A DNA stretch of 64,000 nt from NCBI GenBank assembly GCA_035578155.1, contig JAPWDM010000001.1, positions 165,327,498 to 165,391,497 of the forward strand, read 5' to 3'. The notes below the pieces were generated by a model. It did not search any database and had not been told where the DNA came from. It worked only from the letters and a program-made list of their open reading frames with translations. How positions within the stretch are numbered: position 1 is the stretch's first letter; each line of letters starts with the position of its first letter. A program made the translations under genes and the position numbers. This document shows, piece by piece, positions 40,210-50,657 of this stretch. The stretch comes from Brachynemurus nebulosus (Eukaryota > Arthropoda > Insecta > Neuroptera > Myrmeleontidae).

Positions 40210-41178
40210 CACAGAGAAAAAATTCCAGTAAAAATTACTGAGTTGCCTCCGGTAAACGAGTCTTAAGTGACTAGTCCGTAGGAAATTATTAAGCAAAAAT
40301 ATAAAAAATGCGTTTCAAACATTATTTTTTACGATTCATTTGAAAATTTTTCCTGTACACCTTAAGAATTTTTCCTATACACCTTAAGAATTTTTCCTAT
40401 ATAGCTGCGTAAAATTCGATGGACTAGTAAAATTTCAAGTGGACACCGGGAAAATTTACTTAATTTTTTGTAAAATTATCTGGACATATGAATAATTTTT
40501 ACTGAGTCGTTGTGCATTTGTTATTTGTCACACACCACTGCATAGCCAAGCATTACATAAACTGAGAATAACAAGCATGCGCAATAGCACCGAGCATTGT
40601 CTAACACGGCCACCACGACTTCAGACAGCAAGTAACCAGAACTCCCCAGTTTGTTCGTTTAGTTGTTCAAATGTTCAATAGCCAAGGTGACTGGATGTTT
40701 ATATAGTGTTATTTTTTTTTATAATAAATTTTTAAAACAAAAAATTGTTGTGTTTCATGAATTTTTGTTTAGTTTTGATATGTTAATTGAAATATGTTTT
40801 TATACAAATTATTGTAATGTGCTTATTGTTAAAAATTTTTATCATATAATATGTCAAATAAAGAATTTATATATTTTTTTCCACAAATAATAAAAAACCA
40901 CAAAATATTTTTTCTATATTACTAATTTTTCTAATGCTTACCCTTCTATCAATATCCTTTTAAACTATTTTAATTCAATTATTTATTAATAAATAAAAAA
41001 AAAGCCTTATTTATAAATAATACGGTAATTTTTACTGCGCTATAGGATAATTTAAAATTTTTACTATAAATTATCGTATTTTTTGCTTAGCCTGTCACTT
41101 ATGTCCGCATTACCAGAGAGCTCAGTAATTTTTTACCAGAAATTTCAGTAAAAATTACTGTATTTTTTTCTCAGTGTA
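40208..41178. mobile_element. TA-flanked element R copy 1, inserted in the Penelope relic
   Basis: The element is 40210-41176. It has TA at 40208-40209 and 41177-41178 and inverted ends CACAGAGAAAAAATTCCAGT and the reverse of CTGTATTTTTTTCTCAGTG. Each end continues with AGTAAAAATTACTG, itself a palindrome. Removing the element plus one TA joins the interrupted KSG codons to the following I-Y-K-L, so the insertion point is exact. A related element lies at 60211-60955. The frame at 40663-40890 is a chance frame. Confidence 0.8.
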
Positions 41179-41479
41179 TCTACAAATTAAACTGCCAAGC
41201 TGTAATAGTTTTTACATCGGTCAAACTGGCAGAAACTTTGAAACCCGGAGAGCAGAGCATTTCAGATCCTATAGGAAAAAGAAAGCCGACTATGCTTTTG
41301 TGAGGCATTTAATTGACACCGAACACACACCAGAACGGGAAATTACCATGCTACACGAGGCAAACAAAGGACAGAAGTTAACAATCCTAGAAGCAATAGA
41401 AATAATTAAACATAACTCCGGTCACCTTTTAAATGACTACACCGATATCTACAGTTCAACTTTATTTTCAATATTATAA
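41179..41479 (+). pseudogene. Penelope-like GIY-YIG endonuclease domain
   Basis: The frame reads IKLPSCNSFYIGQTGRNFET, then RRAEHFRSYRKKKADYAF, then VRHLIDTEHTP and EAIEIIKHN, ending at 41477-41479. The FYIGQTGR-x3-TR-x-EH run is the core of the GIY-YIG nuclease at the C-terminus of Penelope-like elements: YIG motif, catalytic Arg in R-x3-R, and H after E. The E of EAIEII matches the metal-binding glutamate. In the family this nuclease nicks DNA for target-primed reverse transcription. The CxxC just before the domain is broken by a small deletion between YKLNCQ and SCNSF, so it is not in frame with the upstream part. The domain itself is uninterrupted. Confidence 0.85.
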
Positions 41480-41836
41480 TTTATTTAAACCTTTAAAATT
41501 GCATTTTTCTGTAATATTGTCTGTTTGTCAATTTCAATCTTTTGCCACGTGTTTGCTTGCATTTGTCACATGTAATGTAATGTTGTTTTTCTTGTTTTTC
41601 AGATTCTGCCACTACCCCCGCCCCTTCCACTTCCACACCATATACCACTCCCCTTCATAAGTATAGGTAGATAAAATTAGTATAGAAGGGCATGTATCGA
41701 ATATAATCTTTATTCTGTTTGAAAATGAACTAACGGTTCGAAACAATATTGTCACAGTTTCAAAAATAAAAGTAGTATTTTGCAAAGTAAAGTATTTGTT
41801 TATTATTTACAAATATGGAATACCATAAAGTAACGC
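41480..41836 (+). mobile_element. Penelope-like element 3' tail with hammerhead-like fold
   Basis: Non-coding sequence after the endonuclease. The last part, about 41709-41836, recurs at 44424-45005, so it belongs to the element. It contains GAACTAACGGTTCGAAACAA, which fits the second half of a hammerhead ribozyme core (41715-41757; see findings). A CACC-rich stretch lies at about 41607-41650. Confidence 0.6.
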
Positions 41837-42211
41837 TTAAATCTATTAATATTAAAATAAGGTCTAGACTGGTTGTCAAGAGATCCTTGGTCCAAAATCG
41901 CAACAGATATACTAACAGCGCTTAGGGTCATGATGCAAAATCAAAGTCCGCGGGGGCACGCTATTTCAGGTCCCTCGTTAAATATTAAATTTACAACTGA
42001 CACCCAAAAGTAGGTAAAAATAAAGACTTAATATGCCAAGCTAAGTCTCTTTGGAAACCTGTACCCCGGGGCTACAGCCGTAAAATTTTACCCCGGGAGA
42101 ATTCCATAAAATTACTTGAATTAAGTTTTTATTTAAAAAAAAAAAAAACAACCTACTTTTGTTAATTTTATTACGTTTATTATTCACTGACAATGAGTAA
42201 ACAAAATGAAC
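41837..42211. other. Spacer, nothing recognised
   Basis: Contains GTACCCCGGGGCTACAGCCG and TTTACCCCGGGAGAATTCC near 42060-42105, which are directly repeated CCCCGGG motifs. No gene seen. Confidence 0.4.
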
Positions 42212-42797
42212 TACACACACCGGCATAATTAGCGGAACATAAAAAAATTATAAAAACCTATTTATTAAAGTTGGCGGTTTTTTTTTCAATTTTACTTAAA
42301 ATAATATTGAAGTAACGAATCAATTAACTTTCCATAGAATTGTTTTTATTTATTATTGATGCAATTTTTTAAGAGGTCTGTCAGTTTCCAATTTACATGC
42401 CGTTTCTTCTCAATGTGGTCGAGCTTCAAACTGCTGTAATTGAAGAATGGCAAAGACTGTCCCAGGAAACTATAGATAACATCATGCTGAGTATAGAAAA
42501 ACGAATGGAAGCTTTGATAAGAGCACGGGAGGAACCAGGCGGGATTAAAACGCTGTGTTTCATTTTCTATTTGTTAAATAATCTTGAACTTAAATTATTC
42601 TTAGACGACATAAGATTCTAAAAATTTGCCATTTTATATGGTTACTTGTTTTGCTACCAAAAATAAAGGTATATCGATTTGTGAACATGTAATTTTAAGC
42701 GGATAATTAAATAAAATTAATATTTTCTTGAAATTAAATGGTTTGTTTGATTTTTACAGATATTTTGTATGTTCCGCTAATTCTGCCGGTGTCTGTA
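42212..42797 (+). mobile_element. Internally deleted Tc1-type element
   Basis: The element is 42214-42795, with TA at 42212-42213 and 42796-42797. Its ends CACACACCGGCATAATTAGC and the reverse of GCTAATTCTGCCGGTGTCTG are inverted and continue into GGAACATA/TATGTTCC. It carries only the C-terminal end of a transposase. Confidence 0.85.
42397..42621 (+). pseudogene. Tc1-type transposase C-terminal relic
   Basis: The recognisable part (about 42412-42546) reads NVVELQTAVIEEWQRLSQET, then IDNIMLSIEKRMEALIRARE. This matches the end of Tc1 transposases, where a helix of the form L-x-x-x-(I/V)-x-x-x-W-x-x-(I/L) is followed by S-M-x-x-R-x-x-A-(L/V)-I-x-A-(R/K)-GG and the stop. Here the GG is followed by unrelated codons because of a small insertion, and the frame runs 20 codons too far. 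The DDE core and N-terminal DNA-binding domain are missing. The ATG near 42397 is inside the deletion junction and is not a natural start. Confidence 0.8.
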
Positions 42798-42972
42798 CAT
42801 TAAATGTGTTTTATATCAATGAACATACTTAATATAATTATAGGTGTCACAGTATATCGCTATTTAACCCGCATTTTTTGATAGTATCGTGTGACACGAA
42901 AAATTAAATGTGATAAAAAACTTTTTGCCATAGTCTCGACGGTGTGATGTCTTATGTGAGAAAAATTACTTC

Positions 42973-43172
42973 TACAGTAGAACTTCTCCTAACCGGACAG
43001 CATTTTCACGCAAAAATTTCTTTTAAATCAAATATATTTCGAAATTCAACACAAAGTCAGTTATTTGTAGTGCCCCACTTCATTCGCTAAACAACTCAAA
43101 AATAGTCATTTTCATATTTCAGTGGTAATTTTTGCGTGAAAATGCTGTTCGGTTAAGAGAGGTTCCACTATA
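42973..43172. mobile_element. Palindromic TA-flanked miniature
   Basis: The element is 42975-43170. CAGTAGAACTTCTCCTAACC then GGACAGCATTTTCACGC is inverted as GCGTGAAAATGCTGTTC then GGTTAAGAGAGGTTCCACTA. TA flanks both sides (42973-42974, 43171-43172). Arms of about 60 bp. The ends resemble CAGTxGAACCTCT-type mariner/pogo termini, as does the element at 61318. Confidence 0.75.
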
Positions 43173-43284
43173 TTTAACGAACAATTACATCACACATCGT
43201 TTTCGTATTGCCTTTGAATGTGAAATAAAAATTAATTTCTTTGTGTATAAAAGTATAAAAAAAAATTAAAAATAAATTTTAAAA

Positions 43285-43285
<1 letters not shown>

Positions 43286-43345
<60 letters not shown>

Positions 43346-43346
43346 C

Positions 43347-43407
<61 letters not shown>

Positions 43408-43744
43408 GTCCGCGCGATAACTCTCGACCGAAATGTCTTGCGTTTATGAAATTTGGTGAAAATATTGGAAGTCCCAAACCGTTGGACAAGTTCGTTAACC
43501 AGACACGTCCGATGCCCGGAACATAGTTTTTCCAGCAATTTTCGTGAAAAAATTAGTGTTTTGTCAAAATTTCCCCTTATTCAAAAACTTTTATGAAATT
43601 TTTTTACACCATTGGAAAGAGGAGAAAAAATCACATAAAAAAGGTCTTTAAACTATTATTCTATGACAACTAGTTTCCAAGAAAAACTAACTTTTCTAAA
43701 CAGAAATTCGCTATGTTATGCAGGATGCTGCAGCAGGGGTATTT
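43286..43744 (-). mobile_element. ATH element copy E, right half only
   Basis: (AT)n at about 43288-43404 with an ATAATCTATATATAAATA interruption is followed by the right block (GCGCGATAACTCTCGACCG, ACCAGACACGTCCGATGCC, AAGGTCTTTAAACTATTATT). It ends TGCAGGATGCTGCAGCAGGG. The left block and left end are missing, so the breakpoint is within the microsatellite. Confidence 0.75.
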
Positions 43745-43777
43745 ATCTTTACATATGTAAATAGTTATATTCATCAG

Positions 43778-43780
<3 letters not shown>

Positions 43781-43870
<90 letters not shown>
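43781..43870. repeat. (AT)n microsatellite
   Basis: About 90 bp of TA repeats with one C. It directly abuts the foldback element at 43871, which may have inserted into it. Confidence 0.95.
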
Positions 43871-43872
<2 letters not shown>

Positions 43873-44345
43873 TACAAAACACAGATATTTGGGAATATCT
43901 GTACAAAAATGACGCCGAGAATATTTTGTGTTAACACTTTAATGCTTAAAACAAGAGTTGAAATCCATTGTTATGCCGAGAATAGGTGTAAATAATTATG
44001 CTTTGGTACAGGGACTATTTAAAAAAATAATCCAAAAGAAAAAATTGCAACAAATTTCCGGAATGAAAACTTTTGTTGTACTTGGCTCAAATTTTTTTTA
44101 CTTTTGTTCAATATCAAGCAAAAATTAGAGCCGAGAACAACAAAAGTTTTCATTCCGGAAATTTGTTGCAATTTTTTCTTTTGGATTATTTTTTTAAATA
44201 GTCCCTGTACCAAAGCATAATTATTTACACCTATTCTCGGCATAACAATGGATTTCAACTCTTTTTTTAAGCATTAAAGTGTTAACACAAAATATTCTCG
44301 GCGTCATTTTTGTACAGATATTCCCAAATATCTGTGTTTTGTAGG
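43871..44345. mobile_element. Near-perfect foldback element
   Basis: Two arms of about 215-225 bp (43871 to about 44090 and about 44125-44345) are almost identical inverses. One mismatch was seen over the outer 210 bp, with several differences only next to the loop of about 30 bp. The ends are CCTACAAAACACAGATATTT and its exact inverse. The first 30 bp of each arm also fold on themselves (CAGATATT-TGGG-AATATCTG). The minus-strand frame at 44019-44258 is an artefact of the symmetry. Class unknown; it may use an AT or TA target in the adjoining microsatellite. Confidence 0.85.
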
Positions 44346-44390
44346 ATTTAACTTATTTTTGTTTTGCTTTCTGTTAACAGTACATATAGT

Positions 44391-45005
44391 GTTTCGAACC
44401 GTTAGTTCATTTTCAAACACATTCTGTTTGAAAATGAACTAACGGTTCGAAACAGGGCCGGCCTAAGACAAAAATTGCAAGTGTGCAAAATTCACATTTT
44501 ATGCCCCTACCGGGACATTTTATGCCCCTCTGTAACCGCTCGGCACCTGTGCGAGGCGAGATGCGCGTGGCACAGTGGTGCAAAAGTCTGTCCCTGACCC
44601 TAACGTCTTGTTCCCGGTTCCCGTCACACGGGCAGACGACTGCTCTACTGACCTTAGACCTTGGTCAAGCGCATCAAACTACTGTATTTCAGAACTCATT
44701 GGGGTAGATAATCGGTTTTGCCTTGAAATTCAACTGTAATAGTTTTAAGAAAAAGTTCCTTCTAGTTTAAATATTTATGCCCAACATTTAAATCAATTTC
44801 TAAAAATTTGCAAAATTTATTTTTTTACCAAAATTGGCCAATTTTATGCCCCTCCAAAAGGCTCGAGTGTGCGGCTGCATACTTCGCACACCCCTCAGGC
44901 CGGCCCTGGTTCGAAACAATATTGTCACAGTTTCAAAAATAAAAGTGGTATTTTGCAAAGTAAGGTATTTGTTTATTATTTACAAATATGGAATACCATA
45001 AAGTA
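44391..45005. mobile_element. Second Penelope tail, inverted-repeat arrangement, split by a hAT
   Basis: 44391-44418 is the inverse of 44426-44453, giving a 28-bp exact hairpin around the loop ACATTCT. The right arm continues, after the hAT at 44453-44908, into CAATATTGTCACAGTTTC and ATGGAATACCATAAAGTAAC, as in the intact tail at 41709-41836. The tail is therefore present as a head-to-head partial pair. Confidence 0.7.
44445..44916. mobile_element. hAT miniature element in the Penelope tail
   Basis: The element is 44453-44908. It has exact 8-bp duplications GTTCGAAA (44445-44452 and 44909-44916) and inverted ends CAGGGCCGGCCT and AGGCCGGCCCTG. The uninterrupted paralogue at 41733-41745 shows the target site without the element. 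The inside is richer in GC. The frame at 44483-44707 is not recognised and there is no transposase. Confidence 0.95.
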
Positions 45006-46352
45006 ACACTATTAATATTTGTAAGCAATTTTACGCGCTGCTATTGCATTAATAAATCTAATTTTTTCGATACAAATATTGTTCGTTTATTTTATCATAA
45101 AATGATTTTTTTTTTAATTTTAATATTTAAGCCATTTTGAAACTTTGCTCGATTTATGATTCAATCCATCTACTAACTCAACCTGAACTACTTCTACCAA
45201 ATTCCAGCTCAACTGCTCAAGAAATAACTTATATTTATAAAAATTAACAGCTTATATTTATAAAAATTAACACAAGAGTGCACTGTAATTAGTTTATGTA
45301 TTGTAGAGTAAAAGTACATAATATATTATATCTCAGACGCAGAAACCAATCTATTTATGGGTATGGGTCATTCTTTTTAAAACCAACCAAACATAAATGA
45401 TTTTCAACCTGACTATCACAGATTTTTTTGAAACTTTGGTTAATTATAATCTTTAACATCCTGAATTCAAATATAATTTTTAAAAATTTTAACTCTTATA
45501 GTTTTTGAGTTATATACTTTTGAAAATTGCAAAATACCCTTTTTTGTTACTCAAGCCCAGCACTATATTTTTTGATTTTGTGATTTAGTGATATTATGTA
45601 TATACTTAAGGGTTAAAAAGAAATATTTAAATAATCAGTTTTGTTAAAATTGGTTGTGTTGGTTGTGTTAACTCTTAACGTGCCGGACTATCGGATGAAC
45701 TAAAAGACAAGCGTATGAATGTTAAAAAAGGAGAGGCAATTGTTTACATACAGATTTCCTTTAATATTTTTAGTTTTGAAATTTTCTTGTTCGGATTCCC
45801 TTCTCTCATATTGATAAAACAAAAATAAACATTAAAATTTTTTTTAAATACATATTTATTATAAAGTCAGTATTAAACTAGCAGTTTAAAATTTTAATTT
45901 TCTTGAAAAATTAAGTAGAATAGTTATTAACACGTTAGTTGTCGTGCATGCTGTAAAGCGTAAAGTGAAACTTGACCAATTGCCACACAACGCTGTACCG
46001 CGTCAATAATTCCATATAAAATGTATCAACTAGTTGTTAAAATAATGTACGAACTGTACATTTCGTTATCATAAGTTTGATCCTCAACATGTTAATCAGA
46101 TTTTAGTTATCAATTATCATGTATATTACAATTTGATGATACCATCACAAATTTTTAAATTTCAGTTTTTGTTATTGTGTATATACCTACCATAAAGTAA
46201 TTCATTTATAAATTTAAATAATTAATAAATTGTTATCATATAATACTAACTTTATTAAAGCAGGTAAGGTTTTGTTTTTTTATTTTTACTATGCTATTTA
46301 TATTGTTTATATTATACATTTATATGTACAATCATAAATTCCTAATCAGTAT
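45006..46352. other. AT-rich spacer with a small tandem repeat
   Basis: A 24-bp unit (TTATATTTATAAAAATTAAC core) is repeated at about 45228-45275. A GTTAACTCTTAACGTGCCGG motif near 45667 and CACGTTAGTTGTCGTGCATG near 45931 look like weak inverted ends. No gene seen. Confidence 0.4.
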
Positions 46353-46832
46353 AGGGTTGACCGGGGTAGCATAAGCTTGAATAAATTTTATTTCTACAAT
46401 TTTTGTTATTTTTATTTAACCTTGATTTTTTGTACAAATTTGAGCTATGGGTAACTTGCAAACAAAGGGCAATTGTGAACGCTAAAGTATGATAAAAAAT
46501 TTTCAAAGTGGGGTAAATGTGAAGAATTTGAGTTGGGCTTTATTCTTATGTACCTGAACTTCTCTTGTAATGCATTCTAAATAATTTTTCTGATGGCATT
46601 CACTTTTATCCCAAAATTCATAAGATTTGCAAAACCGTGCTGGGGAAATGTAAATGGCTTATAAAATTTTTATTTTTCATACGAATTTGCTCAAAATTTG
46701 TGTGGTGCATCCTGAATAATATAGAATTAAAAATAAATCAACCATAATGTGATATATAAAATAAAAAATACTTAAAACAACGCTTTTATCTCAATTTATA
46801 AAAATCCATTCACAATTACCCCGGTCAACCCT
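46353..46832. mobile_element. Miniature element with GGGTTGACCGGGGTA ends
   Basis: AGGGTTGACCGGGGTA and its exact inverse TACCCCGGTCAACCCT bound 480 bp. Inside are further GGGGTAAATGTGAA/GGGGAAATGTAAATGG motifs at about 46508 and 46642. The target duplication is unclear. No transposase. Confidence 0.75.
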
Positions 46833-46976
46833 AATCAAAATCATATATTTTTATGTGACAAGTTCAAGCTCTTTTCGTTTTACTTGTATCTTCAAACCTT
46901 ACTAATACATATACAACGACGCATGTTTGTGTGTTCTCACTACCTGGCGGCAGGAGGGGAAGATGAAATAACTGAC

Positions 46977-47777
46977 AAGGAAAGGTATCCAACTGTATCT
47001 CTCAAAAATTTTTGAAACTTTGGTGGATTGTAGATCTCATTAAAACTAATCACGAGCCATATTTCATTCGTGCCCATAAGCGGTTTAAGGGGGTGAAACT
47101 CACCCCTGAAAATTTTAGTTTTTTTCAATTTTCTTAAATATCTTAGAAATGGTAAGAGCTTCGGTAGGGAAACTATATATATTTGTAAACAGCACTTTAA
47201 GATGTTTATTATGATACCAAAATTAAAGTTATAAAATCATTGAGGTTTCATCGCCCACTCCCAACCCCTAATTTTATCAGGTATTTTTTGGTAAAAGAGG
47301 AGACTGTTATGTGTAAATAAAAGAATTTTTAATTAATATATTTTACATCACACCAGTTTATTTCTTGTTGCATAAATACACCCTTCGCTAATATTATCTT
47401 GGGAAAATTTTAACTTTTTAATTTAATAATGAGCAAAAATATGGTCAAAGAATCTCGAATTTTGTAATGAATTGTTAATGATTTTATAAATTTTATAATT
47501 TTTTAAAATGATTTTATAACTATAATTTTGGTATCATAATAAAAATTTTAAAGTGCCATTTACAAATACATACAGTTTCCCCACCAAAGTTCTTACCATT
47601 TCCAAGATATTTAAGAAAATTGAAAAAAAAAAAACTTAAATTTTCAGGGGGTGAGTTTCACCTCCTTAAACCGCTTATGGGCACGAAAGAAATATGGTTC
47701 GTGATTAGTTTTAATGAGATCTACAATCCACCAAAGTTTCAAAAATTTTTGAGAGATACAGTTGGATACCTTTCCTT
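46977..47777. mobile_element. Large inverted-repeat element, older
   Basis: Arms of about 265 bp (46977-47240, 47508-47777) share AAGGAAAGGTATCCAACTGT, CATAAGCGGTTTAAGG and GGTGAAACTCACCCC/GGGGTGAGTTTCACC in inverse orientation, with roughly one change in ten. The loop is about 265 bp. The terminal sequence is AAGGAAAGG. The arms resemble the older repeats at 24300 and 25980. Confidence 0.75.
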
Positions 47778-47976
47778 ATGAGAGTGGAAGTGAAAGTGTA
47801 TTCTATACATTAGAATATATCACAATAGTAAAACACACGTGCGGTGTGTATCACAATAGTAATACACACTCCCCTTTTCGTTTCTTGTTATAATAGCATG
47901 GGCGGTTTTTAAACAAAAAGATTTAAGATATTTTTTTAAATATTTGAAACATAAATGCTGAATAAATAAAAGAGTA

Positions 47977-48354
47977 GTTCTGACCAGCGTTACCAACATT
48001 AAATTTCTTCTCCCGTTGTAGAGAACGCTACAATCCCGTCAAAACCCGTCAAGTAGGGATTTTCGAGTTGTTACTTTTCCCTAAATTGAGAGAATGAGAT
48101 AAATAGAGACGTTGATAGTTTTCTGTATATTCAACAGTAGTGTACCATTACGGTCAACCGACGGCAAAGTAGTTTTCAAGCTGGATTTAAAAGAGTTACG
48201 TCAAGTAAAAATTTACTCTTTCAAAAAAACATACATTTTTGCTGTCCCGCTGAAAAATCCGTTAGCCGTCAAACAAAATTTTTTCCCGTTGCCAACCTCG
48301 CTGACCCGTCAAATCTAACGGGAAACCCGTTAAGTTGGCAACACTGGTTCTGAC
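47977..48354. mobile_element. hAT-type miniature element
   Basis: The element is 47985-48346, with exact 8-bp duplications GTTCTGAC (47977-47984, 48347-48354). Its ends are CAGCGTTACCAAC and the inverse of GTTGGCAACACTG. The inside has repeated CCCGTCAAA/ACCCGTCAAG motifs. The plus-strand frame at 48112-48318 has no recognisable domain. Confidence 0.85.
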
Positions 48355-48396
48355 TATACATAATATATTTTCTAATATCGTAAACAAGAAGCAATG

Positions 48397-48400
<4 letters not shown>

Positions 48401-48470
<70 letters not shown>
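48401..48470. repeat. (AT)n microsatellite
   Basis: 35 uninterrupted TA units without ATH flanks. Confidence 0.95.
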
Positions 48471-48473
<3 letters not shown>

Positions 48474-49079
48474 TATACCGTATTCACCGTAAACATGTAA
48501 GCATGACGCTAATGGTTGTCAACATCACTAAACAGATAGTTTGGTAGTCGGGGTGAGACATTCGTGTGCACATTCCTGTCTCTTCTCCTACTGCAGTCAC
48601 TGGTTTGACTGATTTGACGTATCGTGTTTACTGGACGAACTTGAGTTTTTAAAAAATAAAAAGTTTGCTAAGAACAGACAAGGATAGGTATATATATTTA
48701 TGTACATATTCAGATATCGCCAAAAAATCGAGTCCTAAGTAGCCTAAGTATATATTTCCCCTAAAAAAGGAGAAATCAAATTTATCGGTTTCGTCGAATT
48801 TCCGGTGCGGTAGGCGTGGTTTATTATTTTGGTCAAATTATCTATGAAAATATTGAGAGAAAATGATTTTTCGTAGAAAAAATGGAAAGCTTATAGTTGA
48901 TTTATATAAGACATTTAAGGACATTTTGACATAAATATCGATAATTATTACGTAAATACGAGAAGAAAAATTTACAAATGGCGTCATATTGGTTTGACGT
49001 GTATAATATAGTGGTTTGTTTAAAGTAGGCGGGACAAAAGGGACAAAATATTCTCTGCGTACGATAGTTACCACTATCT

Positions 49080-49081
<2 letters not shown>
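48471..49081. other. Spacer, nothing recognised
   Basis: Minus-strand frames at 48838-49129 have no domain-like content and run into the microsatellite. Confidence 0.45.
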
Positions 49082-49128
<47 letters not shown>

Positions 49129-49187
49129 TATATATATATATGTATATATATGTATATATGTATATATATATCTATATATATATATGC

Positions 49188-49281
<94 letters not shown>

Positions 49282-49404
49282 TTTAGTGAATATTATTTTC
49301 AGTATCTAGGGAACTCAAAACAAATTTCTGCCATAGTCCCGGGCTCAAGCCGCGTCATAACAGTGACTGTAATAGCTGAATTTCATTCTGGAAATTCGCT
49401 AAAA
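49082..49404 (+). mobile_element. ATH element copy F, left half only
   Basis: (AT)n with ATGT interruptions runs from 49082 to about 49277. It is followed by AAATTTTAGTGAATATTATT, the GTCCCGGGCTCAAGCCGCGT block and the end GGAAATTCGCTAAAA. The GAATTTC-ATTCTG-GAAATTC hairpin before GCTAA is intact here. The right block is missing. The breakpoint is again in the microsatellite. Confidence 0.75.
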
Positions 49405-50176
49405 CAGAACTGAACAATATTCATACTATTATGTTAACTATCAAGCATGAAGATAGGTGAGCCAAGTTGAATGCTCTATTATAATCTTCTTTGTCCTACA
49501 AAATGAATTAATTTCAATGATTTTATTATTTTAATTTTTTATTACTTTATTATTATATAAACGGTTATTATTAGTTATTAATTATGATATAAGATTATTA
49601 TAGCTTTTATTTTATCATTATTAGACATACCAAGCGTCCGTAAAAATATAATTATTTAAATTTTTCACCTGAAACTTCATGAACTATTACCTAAAATACA
49701 ACAGCGTAAGGTAAACAATGTAAATTTAATAACAACTAAATAAAATAGGTTATTTAAATATACTAGCGGTAAAAATGCACCAATTACCCGCCCCTAGAGC
49801 GAACCCTGGTAGGATAAATTTTTATAATTACTATTTACGATTTGAAACATGATTCATTAATAAAGTAAAAAAAAAAAAATATTTTTAAAATAAAGCTATT
49901 ATTTAAAAATGGACTAAAAAGTACCTATAAAATAATTTTTAAGTGAACTTTGAAGCAATATGCAACATAATTTACAAAAGCTTGAGGCGTTATCATTAAT
50001 TATTTCCGTTTTGGATGTTTTGAATGTAAGTGTAGCTACATTACTTCACAACTTCACTTTTCAGTAGTTACCAAACTTAATTAAACGCCTCACTCAAAAG
50101 TTATTTTATACTTTTTAATCCATTTTTAAATAAAAAAACTTTTTATTAAAATTTTTTTTTTACTTTATTTTATAGA
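49405..50176. other. AT-rich spacer, nothing recognised
   Basis: No gene or termini seen. Confidence 0.5.
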
Positions 50177-50657
50177 TAGGGGAGAGACAAGTAATCAAAT
50201 ATTTTAATTCTTGCGGCATAAGATACTTCAAATATTACTTTATGTTTTAAACTAAAAAAAATTTATTCTTTTTAAATAACAGTAAATTTTTTTGTTTGAA
50301 AAAATTAGGTTTTTGTCCTATTCAGTAATTCCATTCTCACTGAATGGGACAAGAAGAATCAGAAGAATACTGATTTATACTGATTAGTAAAAATATGAAA
50401 ATGGTCAAAAATCTCAGTGAAAAAGCATTGATGAGGACAAAGGTCTCAGTATTTTTCACGGCGCATCCGATGGTGACCTTGACTTTGAGGTCAAGATCAA
50501 AATTCAAGGTCGTATTCATAATGTCCCATTCAATATCCCTTGTCAAGTGATAAGATAAAGGCAAGAAATAAAAAGTACCTATATAACCTCAATATGCAAA
50601 CAATACTTGTATAATTATAGTCTATACTAAGTGCTTTAATAATTAACTAATACAGTT

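Noticed and set aside
44019..44258. 79-codon frame in the foldback at 43871-44345
   Set aside because: A symmetry artefact of near-perfect inverted arms.
48112..48318. 68-codon frame inside the hAT miniature at 47985-48346
   Set aside because: No hAT transposase motifs. The element is only 362 bp and the frame is uninformative.
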